64,000 bases of DNA from Evernia prunastri (taxonomy: Eukaryota; Ascomycota; Lecanoromycetes; Lecanorales; Parmeliaceae), in assembly GCA_003184365.1 (NCBI GenBank), contig NKYR01000006.1, positions 248,001 to 312,000 of the forward strand. The letters run 5' to 3'. The notes beneath the pieces were generated by a model. The model made no database searches. It had not been told where the DNA came from and worked only from the letters and a program-made list of their open reading frames with translations. The translations under genes were made by a program, and so were the position numbers. Below, in pieces: positions 44,888 through 56,726 of this stretch (the stretch's first letter is position 1; the number at the start of each line of letters is the position of its first letter).

Positions 44888-46184
44888 TTAGTAAGGGCCC
44901 CATCCGGTCGCCATTTGGTCAGCAGCCTGACGGAGAGTGCTACCATTTTGGGAAGTCTCGTTGCCATCATGCGCTGGATCAAAGCCAAGCTCAATACGTT
45001 CCGGAAGGTGCTCTTTCTTTGCTTGTATTGCCTTCTGGTTTGCCCAAGACCGATAATTGACAAGGTCATAAAGTGTCGCTTTTGTCCGTTCGCCTTGACT
45101 GAGTAGTAGGGCTTGATTCACTCGCTGGGCCACCTCGTGACGTAGAGCCGGATCGAGCAAGGCTGCAAGAGGAGGTGCGAGATTATCTGGCGGGAAGATG
45201 AGGAGGGCCATTGTGCGCTCAAGGTCTTCTAAAAATTCGTGGTTTGTAGGGGCGCGTGGTGCAAGATGTGTAGTTGCAAAGGTGAGGGCAGGAGTGATGT
45301 CGCCGTCTGGGGTTGCGGTGGCTTTTGGAATGAGCTCGATCAGCTGTAGGCGCAGCAACGCGAAGTGCAGTGCCGAGTCTTGATCGAGCACCTTTCACTG
45401 CGATTAGCATGTTCTCCAATAATGCGTGAAACATGATTTAACTCAGGCGATAGGGTTTTGCTCAGACTGAAGACTGAAGTAGTTTGAGTTGTTTTCTCAT
45501 CAACACCCCGAAGGGTATATGAGTGGTGCATGAACAATATCTAATCATAGCAATGTGGAACGTGCCAAGATGCGCAACACACAAAGGTACACAATATGGG
45601 CCTGAGCTTACCTGAGGATTTAGCTCATTGATCTTCTCGATCGCACTCTGTATGTCTCCTGATGCGATAGCTTCACGGATCTCCACACGCTCCTGTATCG
45701 AGTCCACGTCGAGCTCCGGTTCTATGTTTGCTTCAAGAGCGAATCTCTGGGCAGCTTCAGGGTAGCCTTCACTGATAAGGTACTCCATAATGACTGCATT
45801 GAGGTCGCTGGCAAGATCATACGCAAGTCAGCAGTTGTTAAGGATTCTCGAGTCGTGACGAGATAGAGTAACAATGTGACAGAAGCTCGAGACTGGTAGG
45901 TTCAGAGGAACAAGTTCGTAGATTTCCGCAGGGTGATTTGGAGAGATTCCCAACTTGATTTTAGAGACATCATGGTACAGAGAGCTAGGAGGAAGTGGTG
46001 GAGCTTCTTGTGACGAACAAGGTATGCGCACAGACACGTACGTTTTTGACAGTGGGACATCCTCGATAGCTTTCTCGAAGGACTGTCGAGGAGGGGTAGC
46101 GGTGGATGTTGTGGAGGACGTCTGCGGTTTGGTGGTGGCATTCAGTCACTGGGCAGCGCTTGACGGCCGAGATTTGCGAGACAT
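44888..46184 (-). CDS. GID8: GID complex subunit 8 (LisH-CTLH-CRA protein), in-frame TGA near the start
   Basis: Exons 46042-46184, 45612-45807 and 44888-45391, with introns of 234 and 220 nt. The LisH segment DLNAVIMEYLISEGYPEAAQ begins exon 2, followed by CTLH (VEIREAIASGDIQSAIEKIN) and, in exon 3, LHFALLRLQLIELI and the CRA domain (SQGERTKATLYDLVNYRSW). Gid8 is a scaffold of the GID/CTLH ubiquitin ligase that degrades gluconeogenic enzymes after glucose return. The first exon frame opens with ATG 46184 (MSRKSRPSSAAQ), then hits TGA at 46146-46148, then continues LNATTKPQTSSTTSTATP to the splice site. No other in-frame ATG precedes the LisH domain. It could be CGA-to-TGA damage, an error, or a missed exon. 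It diverges from URK1. Confidence 0.87.
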
Positions 46185-46529
46185 ACCATAGCGAGTCTTC
46201 GAACAGCTGTCAAAGGCAAGGCATTGCTTAATCGTCCTAGCCCGCGTCTAGAAGCCCCTTGTATCGGCGAGGCTGGCATCAATATGTTGGGTGAAAGAAT
46301 AGAAATGTGAGGGAAAGGAGAGCTCAAGGCTCCAATACAATTGTGCTTTGAACCCGGGTAGGGCTGACGAGCCTTGCCCTACCAGCTCCCGCAGGTCGCT
46401 CCTCCTCTTCAGCTTCTCAGGTTTCACAAATGTGTTGTAGAAATTGGCTCAGACACAATAACTGACATACTCGAGCTTTCTTGTTATCATGGCTTGTCCT
46501 TCAAGTAAATCTACCGCTTGATCGATACA
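46185..46529. promoter_or_regulatory. Shared upstream region of GID8 and URK1
   Basis: About 345 bases between divergent starts, so it probably contains both promoters. No TATA box or named element is evident to me. Confidence 0.4.
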
Positions 46530-48125
46530 ATGGAGAGAGCACACTACTCGCCGCCCTGGGCGGATACGAGCATAATCGGCATAGCTGGGAGCTCTGGCTC
46601 TGGCAAAAGCACATTGGCACACAAAATAGTTAGTTCGCTGAATCTACCTTGGGTCGCCATCTTGTCCATGGTAAATGGGAATCTGTCGCATTACACGGCT
46701 GTTAGTCATTGAACCTCTTAGGACTCTTTTTACAAGGTCTTGACCCCTGAACAACATATTCTGGCACACAGGAACGAATATGACTTTGATTCTCCAAGCT
46801 CAATCGACTTTGACATCTTGGTTGAACGTCTCAAAGATTTAAAGGCCGGGTAGGAAAATCTTCGGCCAAAAGTTCCCTTTTCACATACTAATTTCTCCAA
46901 AGCCGTCGAGCAGAAATACCGATCTATTCGTTCGAGCACCACCGACGTCAAGAGAAAACGGACTCGCTTTACTCTCCCCATGTACTTATTTTAGAAGGCA
47001 TCTTCGCCTTATATGATCAGCGCATACTGGACCTTTTGGACCTGAGAATATTTGCAGAGGCGGATGCTGACGTCTGCCTTGGACGAAGAAGTAGGTTTCA
47101 ACCCGGTACTTTTACTGGGGCTCAGGGCTGATGCTGAAACCAAGCAAGTTATCCGCGATGTTAGAGAACGTGGTCGTGATATTGAGGGATGCATCAAACA
47201 ATGGATGTCATTCGTAAAGCCAAATTTCGAGCGGTTTGTTGAGCCCCAACGCAAGGTCGCAGGTAAGGAAATTGCATCTGGATATTGACCCAACGAAGGC
47301 TTAGAATCCGCACGTAGACATTATAATTCCGGCCCGACTACACAATAATGTAGCTGTTGATATGGTAGTTGGCCACGTGAAGCGAACACTTAAGGAGAAG
47401 TCGAGGAAGCACCAAGAAGAATTACAGAGGCTTGGGAAACAGGTCGAGGACGAGCCTTTGTCAGAGAACGTTCTGCTATTGGAGCAGACCACAGAGATTG
47501 TTGGGATGAACACCATTATCCAAAACCCAATAACCGCCGAGGTGGACTTCATCTTCTACTTTGATAGATTGTCTAGCCTTCTAATCGAGAGGTAAGAGAA
47601 TCCCACAAGGGGGATCGTAGCGTGCTCTAATCCGGCAACAGGGCCATGGAAAGCCTCCACTTCAACCCGAAGCAGATTGTAACCCCACAAGGTCATCACT
47701 ACCAAGGCTTGGAATGGGCCGGCGAAGTCAGCGCCGTCGTCATCTCCCGTGGCGGATCTTGCTTCGAGACAGGCCTCCGACGCGTCATCCCCGACTGCAA
47801 AATCGGACGGCTCCTCATCCAAACGAACTACCGGACCGGCGAGCCGGAGCTGCACTACTGGAAATTCCCATCCGATATCGCCTCGCACGACAGCGTGCTG
47901 CTGCTGGATCCGCAGATGTCGAGTGGAGGCGCGGCGCTGATGGCGGTGAAAGTGCTGGTGGACCATGGGGTGTCCGAGGAGAAGGTCATCTTCGTCACTT
48001 ATTTCGCGGGCAGGATGGGCGTGAACCGCCTCTTGAGTGTTTTCCCCAACATCAAATTAGTGGTTTGCAAGACGGTCGAGGATTTTTACGAGAGGTTTGT
48101 GGAGAAAAAATACTTTGGGTGCTAA
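46530..48125 (+). CDS. URK1: Uridine kinase / uracil phosphoribosyltransferase fusion (URK1-type)
   Basis: Six exons: 46530-46670, 46722-46849, 46903-47090, 47149-47262, 47318-47591 and 47642-48125, giving 442 residues. The N-terminal kinase has the P-loop IGIAGSSGSGKSTLAHK, then MDSFYKVLTPEQH, HVLILEGIFALYD and DVRERGRDIEGCIKQW. The C-terminal half is the UPRT-like fold: GLEWAGEVSAVVISRGGSCF, then LLLDPQMSSGGAALMAVKVL, the PRPP loop region, and the end VEKKYFGC. The enzyme phosphorylates uridine and cytidine in pyrimidine salvage; the UPRT half is often catalytically weak in eukaryotic fusions. Start is the first ATG after the promoter, just before the P-loop strand. It converges with the F-box-like gene. 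Confidence 0.93.
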
Positions 48126-48336
48126 GAACCTATACTCTCCCCGTCTTGCGTGCCAATGTGACCGCAATTTGGGGGAGTGCTAAATCTATGTGATGAGAAA
48201 GAAATTGTGACTCCTCCTCAGAATGGCACGGATCCGCTAGGGACAGACCTTGAGCGGACAATGTCGGAGCAATCCAGGACTTCCGCACTGCCTTGCCCTG
48301 GCAGATATCACATGCACCAGCCCTTGTGTCTCCGTC

Positions 48337-49612
48337 TCAATCTTGGGCTCCGACTTCCAGCCTGTCTTGTACGCTTTGTGGCTCCCAGAGCATCATCTCG
48401 CCATCCATCCTTGTATCATCAGCCGCAATGTGTGTTTCATCGCCCAAGATCATATCTGAGTCGTCTCCATTGCAGACTCCAGTGATGTCCCCAACCGGAT
48501 GCCCATCTTCGAAGGCAATTCCAGTCTCAAACACGGTTCCGCTCGCAATCACAATGCCGTCCTTCACCAGATCGCCGTTCTGGATGAGGTAGCCGTCATC
48601 CCCATCTATCATCTCGTCATCTTCGTCCCCGTGGCCCACATCTGAATCTGTTTTGTGTGGGTCAAAAGATTCTTCTGGTTCTTTATCTTCTTGATTATTA
48701 GACTGTGCTCCCTCCTTTTGCCTATTAATCTTCGCTTTCTGCTGTTTCTTCTGTTTCTTCTTTTCGTCAATCATCTTGTACTTCCAATGGCACATTCCGT
48801 TTTCCCAGATTCTTGGAAGGTCATAACTTTGAGACTTGTCAGTAGTCACCCAAGGTGGCCAAGCAGAAGAGGGTCTCCTACCGTTTGTATTCGCCAGACA
48901 CTTCCCACTTCACCTTTCTGAGGTTTTCCGACAGCGTAACTAAGGAGTGTGTTTCAGGAATATTTGCGCCAAAGTCTGGAGGTACTTCGCGAGCTTCGGC
49001 CACCTTACCAAATGCCTGAGCTGTCCCGAACTCAATTTTGTGGTAGTCGCTGAGGAAAAACATTTTGGCATTCAGAAGTGGCACGCCCCACCAGAAATTC
49101 TTGCGATTTTCAACCGTTACCCGAGCGAAGATGCGAAGAGTCTGAAGAGCTGTGCAGGATCTAAGGTATCTGAGGACGATGAAAGGCCGTGACCTCTTGT
49201 GATGGTGCCACCGGACGTTGGTGAGCAGCCGTCGTCCTCGTATGCCAATCTTCTCAAGAAACTCCAAGAATGGGCGTATGTAAAAGAATTCGAACCCGTT
49301 CGAGGCCAAATAGACTTTCAAAGACTCATTCCAGATTTGACGGCAGGTTCCAGCGAAGGCTAGATTGCGCCAAGTGATGACATCTCTATAAAACGGCTTT
49401 GTGAATTTGACCCCGGAACCGATGAAAGTGGGCTTCACGAAGATGAAAGAGTAGATGCTATCGCGAACCTTCTGAGGGAAGCTTAGAAAGTCGAGGCCTT
49501 GGTCGTCGCTGACTGTCCGTGCCTTTGCGGATTGGCCGTAGAGAACGAGAGCTTCTCGGGGTCGGGGAGAGAGATCGAAGTCGCCACGACGGAAGCTGAG
49601 CGTCATGACCAT
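48337..49612 (-). CDS. F-box-like hypothetical protein with acidic tail
   Basis: Exons 48882-49612 and 48337-48826 (55-nt intron), 406 residues from ATG 49612; the frame is open further up but only non-ATG codons precede. Near residue 45, GLDFLSFPQKVRDSIYSFIF resembles the degenerate F-box-like start common in Pezizomycotina (L-LP-E-R--IY), followed by LAFAGTCRQIWNES. The exon 2 part is a Lys/Gln-rich helix (KYKMIDEKKKQKKQQKAK) then an acidic, repeat-like stretch (DLVKDGIVIASGTVFETG). If the F-box is functional it would tie a substrate to SCF ubiquitin ligase; no target is evident. Confidence 0.65.
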
Positions 49613-50268
49613 CTTTGCGACTATTGTGAGCTTGCTATGACGCACTGATGCTGGAAAGTAATATAGCTTTTCAGGCAATGAAGCTTTATTCCGAGGTGAA
49701 AGGTGAAGGTCAGATGAGGTTTGCAAGCAAGATAGTCGTAATGCAGCAGCAGACAAAGACAAACTTAAATGATGAATAAGAGATCCAGGATCTTTGCAAT
49801 GGTGAGGTAGTCGACTCTGCGACGAGTGGTGGGCAAATAGAGTGTAGATTGGAAAATGTTGATGGCAATCTGAGTGCGGAAGTCAAGAAGAGCTTGGTTG
49901 GTGACCGTTGTGTTTTTGTATTGAGAAAGACGTGAGAGCTTTCTTCCAAATAAATCTAGTAGCTAGTCCTGTAGTAAGAACCTGCAAAGGTCTTGTAGGT
50001 TGCGAAGATGTCTTGCTGTGAGTTGATGAGTACAAGGAAGAGGAAGCAGACCTAGTTTTGGAGGGAAAAAGTAGTGAAGTCTCCAATGAGCCAAATCAGA
50101 CAAAGCATGACTTACCTGTAGTGAATGACTATTGTAGCGCTCAGTTCCTTGAGCGCTGTACTCTGGCACAGGATTTCGCCTTCAAATCACAGCAATAGAT
50201 AGGAATCAAGAACACGCCTGCTTTCATTGATTATTTACAGTTCAACGCCCTCCAGCTGTCCAGAGCTA
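49613..50268. other. Intergenic
   Basis: About 650 bases between two minus-strand genes. Short ORFs only; no gene supported. Confidence 0.4.
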
Positions 50269-51068
50269 TCATTTCGTTGGTATCTTCTTGAGTTTCTTCG
50301 GGCTATGCATGAAGTTGTTCGCATAGGCTTTGGGAACAATTTTCCTCTCATTTGGCTCCTGCACAAAGTATTCGTATCCTTGCTTCTCAGCGAAATGAAT
50401 GGCGTCTTCTCTCGACGCAAAGTTCAGATGGGTTCCCTGCAAATAGTCGGCAGAAGATTGCCACCCCATCAAAGGATTCTCCCATCGATGTCCCTTCTGC
50501 AGTATATCCCAATCCATTCGCCAGTGGTGACCATGCCAGTCTCCAGACTGCGTAGCTGTCTTCGCGGGCCGGTATATTCTAGTGCAACAGATGTAAGCTT
50601 GGGTCACTTACCGCCATAGTAGGAAGTGGCCTACCGGACTGTTCGCGCTTGCAAGTCGACTGGAGCCCCGGACAGGACTGCAGCAGGCGTTATATCTCCC
50701 GGCTCGCTACCGTCCATGACATGCTTCGGTATTGGAGAGAATTGTCTGTGACAGATGGTAAGTATTGCCCTGTCTCGGCACGCCGTTCATGCTCACGAAG
50801 TTCCGTGGTCGATTGGAGCACGATAATTTGGCTGATGGTCTACCATAGCCTCGCCAGGACCTTGTTGTTTTATCATGGAGGAATCGCCGGGTGTCGGAGC
50901 TGGAGAAGTCGAGGCATCGGACTTTGGTGCTGGTTGTGCGGACCTGTCTTGGTACTCGTCGCCGGATGTTTTGCTTGCCCATCTGATGTTAGAAGGCAGG
51001 ATCCTCTGGTGTGCAATTATTCGAGCTTGAAGTAGGCGATTAGCATGTTGTGGCCGTAGCAGGGACAT
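50269..51068 (-). CDS. Mitochondrial complex I accessory subunit NDUFS4 / 21-kDa type
   Basis: Exons 50797-51068, 50635-50745 and 50269-50578, with introns of 51 and 56 nt, giving 230 residues. ATG 51068 begins a basic leader (MSLLRPQHANRLLQARIIAH) suited to mitochondrial import. The conserved domain runs from RIYRPAKTATQSGDWHGHHW through WRMDWDILPKGHRW-like sequence (here DILQKGHRWENPLMGWQSSA) to KQGYEYFVQEPNERKIVPKA and the end KKLKKIPTK. This is the subunit called NUYM or nuo-21 in fungi and NDUFS4 in mammals; it sits on the peripheral arm near the NADH module. The first 90 residues, rich in Pro and Ser, are longer than in many relatives. Confidence 0.92.
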
Positions 51069-52420
51069 CTCGGTTGGTTGAGGTTTTCGGTGCGAACAAT
51101 ACAAATGAATGGCTTGATGCGTTTCGTTGGCTCGTTGGTCCCTACGCGAATCCGGGTACTCTACAATCGAGTACTCGTAGGGCTGAATCAGGCTTGGCAA
51201 GAAGGCTACCTAAGTACCTACCTTACCTTGTGTACATACTTACATGTACGATAGAGACGCTGAGTAGAGTACGAGTACAACAGTACAACAGTACTTCAGC
51301 GCTAATAGATTCTTCTGCTCCCGCGACCTGCATGCACCACATTCCGGGTCTCTTGCTTACTCTTGCTTCCTGTCTCTACCCTAACGCTCCTCTTTTTCCC
51401 AATCTGTGATTTTGTAAGTAAAGTAGATCGATTTAATGAGCAGACTTCTCCGCAGTTCAAGCAATGCTCCAAGTCCGCCGCCTCTCGCGCCTTACGGTTT
51501 CTTAAAGATTGACACTTTATTCAAGGTCGAGTCGAGTCCAAATTCCTGCCGGAGAGCGTTGCCTCTTACCGCTTACTTACAAGTTATAGTCATCATCTAG
51601 TATTATTGCCATATCATTCGAATTTCCCCGGACTTCTGGTCTCCAATCATTCCTTTACGGAGAGTGCTTCGATCCAGTCCACTAGGAAAATCATGCGAGA
51701 GAAATGCTGAGTCAGAGTCTGAACCGCCCGCCTTGATTTCATAGGTTCCCGAAAAATCAAACGTATGCCTCTGCATGTAGGTCTGTCTGAATTGACGGAT
51801 TTGGCGCAGTCACTTTTCCTCAGCCGCTCGTGCGTATATCTTCATTGCAGGTAGCATGGTTAAGCCCCATATCTGTGTCAAATAAATGCACTCACAATAT
51901 TACATACATATGCCCTCAGCCCTCGCTCTGCTGCCTACTATGAATGAATCAAAGTCCCTTCAATTATAAAACTTGGAAATGACTCAGCTTTTTCCGAGGG
52001 ATAATGGAATCTCTTTCACTGTTCCTGTGCCTGTTTCTGTTGGTCTATGTCCACGCTAAGATAAACAACTTCCGTCAATCATCCACCCCGAACCCTGCCA
52101 GTGCAGTACAGCTTACTTTGACATAGAGTCGAACAGCCTCCCCCTACAACTTTGTCAGCCAATGCCCCCTGTCAATTGTTCCCTAATTCATCTTCAACCA
52201 GTAGTATTTCAGACTTCTCCTACCTTATACCTTATGGCCAAAAGTAAGACTGCGACATCTACGGCCCTCCCTGTCAGACTGGCCTGGTGGGCTCCATAGC
52301 AGTAGGTGTGAGTTTAACCACGGCGACTACACCTACCATACTACCATGCTCCGCCTATCTCAGTGCACAGTTCACATATCTCTGATATCAAACGGGATAT
52401 GGCGTCGCTGAGCAAGGTGA
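51069..52420. other. Intergenic
   Basis: About 1.35 kb. A GTAC-rich stretch lies near 51269-51295. No coding signal until the wall-protein pseudogene. Confidence 0.4.
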
Positions 52421-52479
52421 TCCAAACATCCAAAATGGGGGAAGTCAAAAGGGTGATTGGAACTACGGTGATACTTGGG

Positions 52480-54628
52480 GTACCAATTTTGGTCGAAGTC
52501 CGGAATGGCTATTCAGCAAGGGCAACTTACATTTTCGGAGATAATACGACCATTGATTTATCTGTTGCAAAATTACCCCGGATTTGTACGTTATTTCGAT
52601 GAAGGTGATCCTAGCGATCCCTGCTGCGGGAATTGCTCGCTGGATATACCAGAAGTAAGGCTCTACTACTTTCCGGAGTCCACTGGCGGTTGCCACAACA
52701 ATCAGACGTCCAATATCACCTCAACCTTATCAGTCGTTGCAAGGGAGAGTACTGTTGAGATCAGCGGACATATGTTGTAAGTAAAAGCATTTCCGTCTTT
52801 AAGAAATTCCTTGAGTTTGACACTTGCTGTAGTACTTCCCCATCGATGTATCTTCAATTAATGGGCAAAGCCACGGTCACTGATCAATGTACTACCATTG
52901 GCCCGATTTTGACCGACGCGATTATTACGCTCTCCGCAGGCGGGCTCTCGACATGGAGACCGCGAGCTGGTGTGTATTGGAAAGCTGGTGTGGACTGGAA
53001 CGACGGTAACCCTAACGACATCGACAACTTTACAGTTGGAGAAGTCTGGTCCGATCCGAGTCATCAACTTATACTTCCTCAAGATATAAGACCGCTTAAC
53101 ATTCAGGATCTGGTATGTCCGACCTGGGGCCTGGGACTAAGTACGTCGACAAACGGCGACATCATTACCACTATTGGCCCACCATGGCTTCCGCTTATCG
53201 TGCCACCTATGGAGATGTTCACTCTCGATCCAACATGGGCGTCAGATTGTGCTGGCTTTTGGACTGACCCTTTCACTTTGAGTACTTTCGCTCTGTTTGA
53301 TCCGCCAATTGCGTTGACCCCTGCGACGTTACTTCTGCCGACCTCAATTACTCGCCTGTGCCCACGCCTGCAGACCAACAACGGTTCTAAAGCAGGCTAC
53401 ACCCTCTATTGAGGCTGCCAAGCCAGCATCTCTGCCCAATAACCCTGCGGCTTCTCCGGCGAAAACAAAAGGTCCTGAAGGTTCTAGTCCAACACAGTCG
53501 CCCGCGATAGCCCCGGCCGACCCTGCCGAGTCTGCTGGCAAGGGTGATCCACCCTCAGATCCTAAAGTGCCTCCAGTTGATGGGAATCCACCCTCATCCA
53601 ATGCACCGGATCCGCCATTGGGGGGTTCCCCGAAATCGCCAACCGATTCAAAGGTATCCATCGTCCCAGAACACCACAAGGAGACAGCCTAGGTGCAATC
53701 ATCTATAATGCTTTTGGGAAATTCGGATCTGAAGTTGACCGGTCTTCTACCTTATCCTTGCCTCCTCAATCGATCTTCACCATAGACGCCAAGACCTTTA
53801 CTGCAAATCCAATAGGTTTCAAATTCAGCAATGCTGTTAATTCTCCTGGTGCTGCCTCTCAAACAGTCGACGGGAAGAAAATCGGTCTGAATGAAGTAGG
53901 AGTCTTGGCTATAGATGGCACTATTATCTCTCTTATAGATTCACCTGCTACTCCCGTTATGGCAGTAGCAGGCCAAACGTTCTCGCCAAATCCCTCCGCG
54001 TTTCCTGTTGCGGGCACCATAATCTCAGCAGGCGCCCGCTGTCACAATCAGTGGAACGATTGACAGCCTTGGTCGATCTGGAGAACTAGCCATAGGCAGC
54101 TCTACGGTCGATCTACCAACGTTATCAGGTACTCCTGACGAGGCATACACCGTGGCAGGCCAAAGATTCACACCTAACCCCTCAGCTTTTGCCATAGCAG
54201 GAACGATCGTCTCAGCAGGCGGTCCTGCCGCCACAATTAGTGGGACAATCATCCGTCTCCTCCCCTCGGGAACCCTCCTCCTAGGTACCAGCACCATCCT
54301 ACTACTGCCATCCCCCCACCCATCCGACATCACTATCGACGGCTTCGACATCAACGCCCAATCTTCCTTCGTCGTCCTGGATGGAATCACATTAAGTCCC
54401 GGCGCGGCCGGCGTCACCATTTCCGGAACGAGATTCAGCCTGGAGGCTGGAGGCGCGACGTTGGACATTGGGACCGGGCGCTTTGCGCTGCCGACGCCGA
54501 CGACGGGGCCCGTGGGCGGTGAGGGGGGCGTGCAAGCTTTTTTGGGCGGGCAGGGGCAGGGCATGGAGGTGGAGGTGTGGTTGTTGCTGGTTTGCGGTGT
54601 TTGCGGGACTGTGTTGCTGTCGATATGA
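52480..54628 (+). pseudogene. GPI-anchored wall-type protein with VGGQTFTANPT-like repeats, frameshifted
   Basis: The order of parts matches a common fungal surface-protein family. NYPGFVRYFDEGDPSDPCCG and LYYFPESTGGC are at 52590-52690; a GTAAGT...TAG intron follows 52777 and restores SGHMFTSPSMYLQL. FWTDPFTLSTFALFDPP comes near 53260. A Pro/Ser linker (53400-53690, for example DPKVPPVDGNPPSSNAPDPP) leads to GDSLGAIIYNAFGKFGSE, then repeats such as MAVAGQTFSPNPSAFPVAGT and VAGQRFTPNPSAFAIAGT. The end is a hydrophobic GPI signal, EVEVWLLLVCGVCGTVLLSI. Frame changes are needed near 53350-53400, near 53680 and at about 54032 (ISAG to APAVTISGT). Three separate shifts argue for a pseudogene, though sequence error is possible. 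The N-terminal signal peptide was not located. Confidence 0.65.
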
Positions 54629-56420
54629 TATTCTTGAGGGTGATATCTGTATACAATCATATCTCTCTCCCTAAACATATAGGGCATACAGCGTTGCATT
54701 TGGAAGGCAAAACGATCAGGTCGAAGGGCACAGCGAGAGTTCTAGAGCCGAGCCAAGGGATGCTCGGGTGGAAAGGGCTCATGTGTATATCAAGAAGATG
54801 GCTCGAGTATAGCATTACGTCGTCGAGTGTAAGACGTACAAATTAAGAAGTAGGGTCAAGGAGATATACAAAATCGATGCTTGGACAAACCATCCCCACC
54901 CCGCCACCTCTTCTCCCACAGATTTCCTACCAAAACCTCCTCCTCGAGCCAATACTTCAGCCTCTTTCGCAAAAATAACACTCACCACTGATGGATTATT
55001 TAGAATCCTTTGGTATCAAATCCGACAGCTTCGGGATACCGAATGAGTGTTTGCGTGGATTGATGGATCAACATGGATACATACGTAGGAACCTGCGAGT
55101 AATAAAAAAAATACGACTACGAGAACTAGGGCGACTGTAAATTATTTTCGTGTCTTTTTTTTAGGATGAACTTCAATCATACGACGTGTTCTTCATGGGG
55201 GGTCTTCGAAGTTTGCTGTTTTGAATCCAAATGCACAGACAAGCTTGTCGGTTTTAGAGCTGCCGTTATCGCTGCTGTAGGGAGAAGTGCCTGACGTTGA
55301 CCTTTGTTATGTCCGTTTTCAGTCTTTAGCTATCTTTGTATTTTATTTTTCGATTTGTGACTTCCGTCAACGCTAAGGGAAGAACTTCTGGATAGCGTCC
55401 TTATGCCGACTTACCCTGCAAAGCCAATCAAGACTTGAAGTCGAAAGGCTAATCATGCCACACGCTTAGATCTGGGATCACTAGGTAATTGCGTGGCACG
55501 AATGGAGTACCTGACTGATCCAGGGGTAGAGTCGGGACGTTTTCATTACAGCGTATGTACGCAAATGAGTAATACTCAAAAAAGCTCTGGCCTATTTTGC
55601 GGCACCGCACCTTTCAGGCGAAGATGACGGTAAGGCCTCGGAAATTACGGAAGAGCGCCTTATGATGGTTGGCGAGGTAGCACATGCAGTCCTCTTCCTC
55701 CGTGCTCGAGTAGTCGGCGATTGTAAGTAGCGGGTGAAGTGGGCGAAATGAGCACCGGTGACACCATGGATTTGAAAGCAAAAAGCCTCACTTTTTGCAC
55801 TTCTGGCTTCACAGTCGTTGTACACTCTCAATGTAATCGAACACGCAGGTTACACTTAAAACAGCCAAACTGTCTTCTGGCTCTGCAGTGGCATTTCGAC
55901 TGCGGGCATTAGGATATGATTGTGTGAAACAGTCTTACAGCTCAAGGGCCGATTGCTGAGTGGCAATTTGCCTTCCGGGATGTCAGATTCCATCGGCTTG
56001 CAGAAATTTGAGACAGATTCCTAGCCTCAACGTGTCGTGGCATAACTGTCCTTGATTCGTATTTTTATGAAACACATCGGAAGGGTAGGGGTCCAATAGG
56101 AAATATATCCCTTCGGATAGCAGCAGCAGTGAAGCTTTCGGGCGACAATTTATTGTTAACACTTCTGGAGAATGAGTACTTGAGAATTCTTTCTCTCTTC
56201 ATTTCCCTTTTCCTCTCTGCTTTATCTTCTCAGAGCGATCCACTTCACCAAGCCAGAGAGACCTATGTTCGAACATTAAGTATATCTTTCTCGATTACTT
56301 CGTACATCCTCGTGGAAACCAGATAGCAACTCGGAAGGTAGCTTTTAGCTGGTGGGTAGAATCCCAAATTTGTCTAAGACGGGTTGTGGTGAAATTCAAC
56401 GAGGTGTAGATTGCACAGTC
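54629..56420. other. Intergenic, gene-free
   Basis: About 1.8 kb with only short ORFs on both strands. No RNA gene or repeat recognised. Confidence 0.4.
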
Positions 56421-56726
56421 ATGTCTCAGCAGGCTCCTTGCAGCGGCGAAAACGATATCAGCAAGGTCGAGGCCTTCTGCGATGACGGTAAGGGGGAAGC
56501 GAAGGATTTTCTGAAGTCCCTGAATGCTGATTGTAGATACGCAGACAAACAAATCCAAGAATGGCAGAATGACCTCGGCAATCTCCCGGCGCCTATCTCG
56601 TACAGTTACAGATGGTACTGGCAGTGCCATTATTGTGGTTGGATGAACGGACCGCAACATGAATACTGCCAGGTTGCCGGTTGCCAACACATAAGATGCA
56701 CGCAATGCCGGTGTTATTTCGTGTAA
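56421..56726 (+). CDS. Small cysteine-rich (zinc-ribbon-like) protein, 101 aa
   Basis: The first ATG in the frame is 56421 (MSQQAPCSGENDISKVEAFC). The C-terminal 40 residues read YRWYWQCHYCGWMNGPQHEY, then CQVAGCQHIRCTQCRCYFV: eight cysteines and two histidines with CxxCG and CQHxRCxxC spacing, as in small fungal zinc-ribbon proteins related to RanBP2-type fingers. Such a module could bind RNA or protein; nothing indicates which. Intronless and isolated in a gene-poor stretch, so it could also be a fragment of a larger gene. Confidence 0.55.
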   Translation: MSQQAPCSGENDISKVEAFCDDGKGEAKDFLKSLNADCRYADKQIQEWQNDLGNLPAPISYSYRWYWQCHYCGWMNGPQHEYCQVAGCQHIRCTQCRCYFV

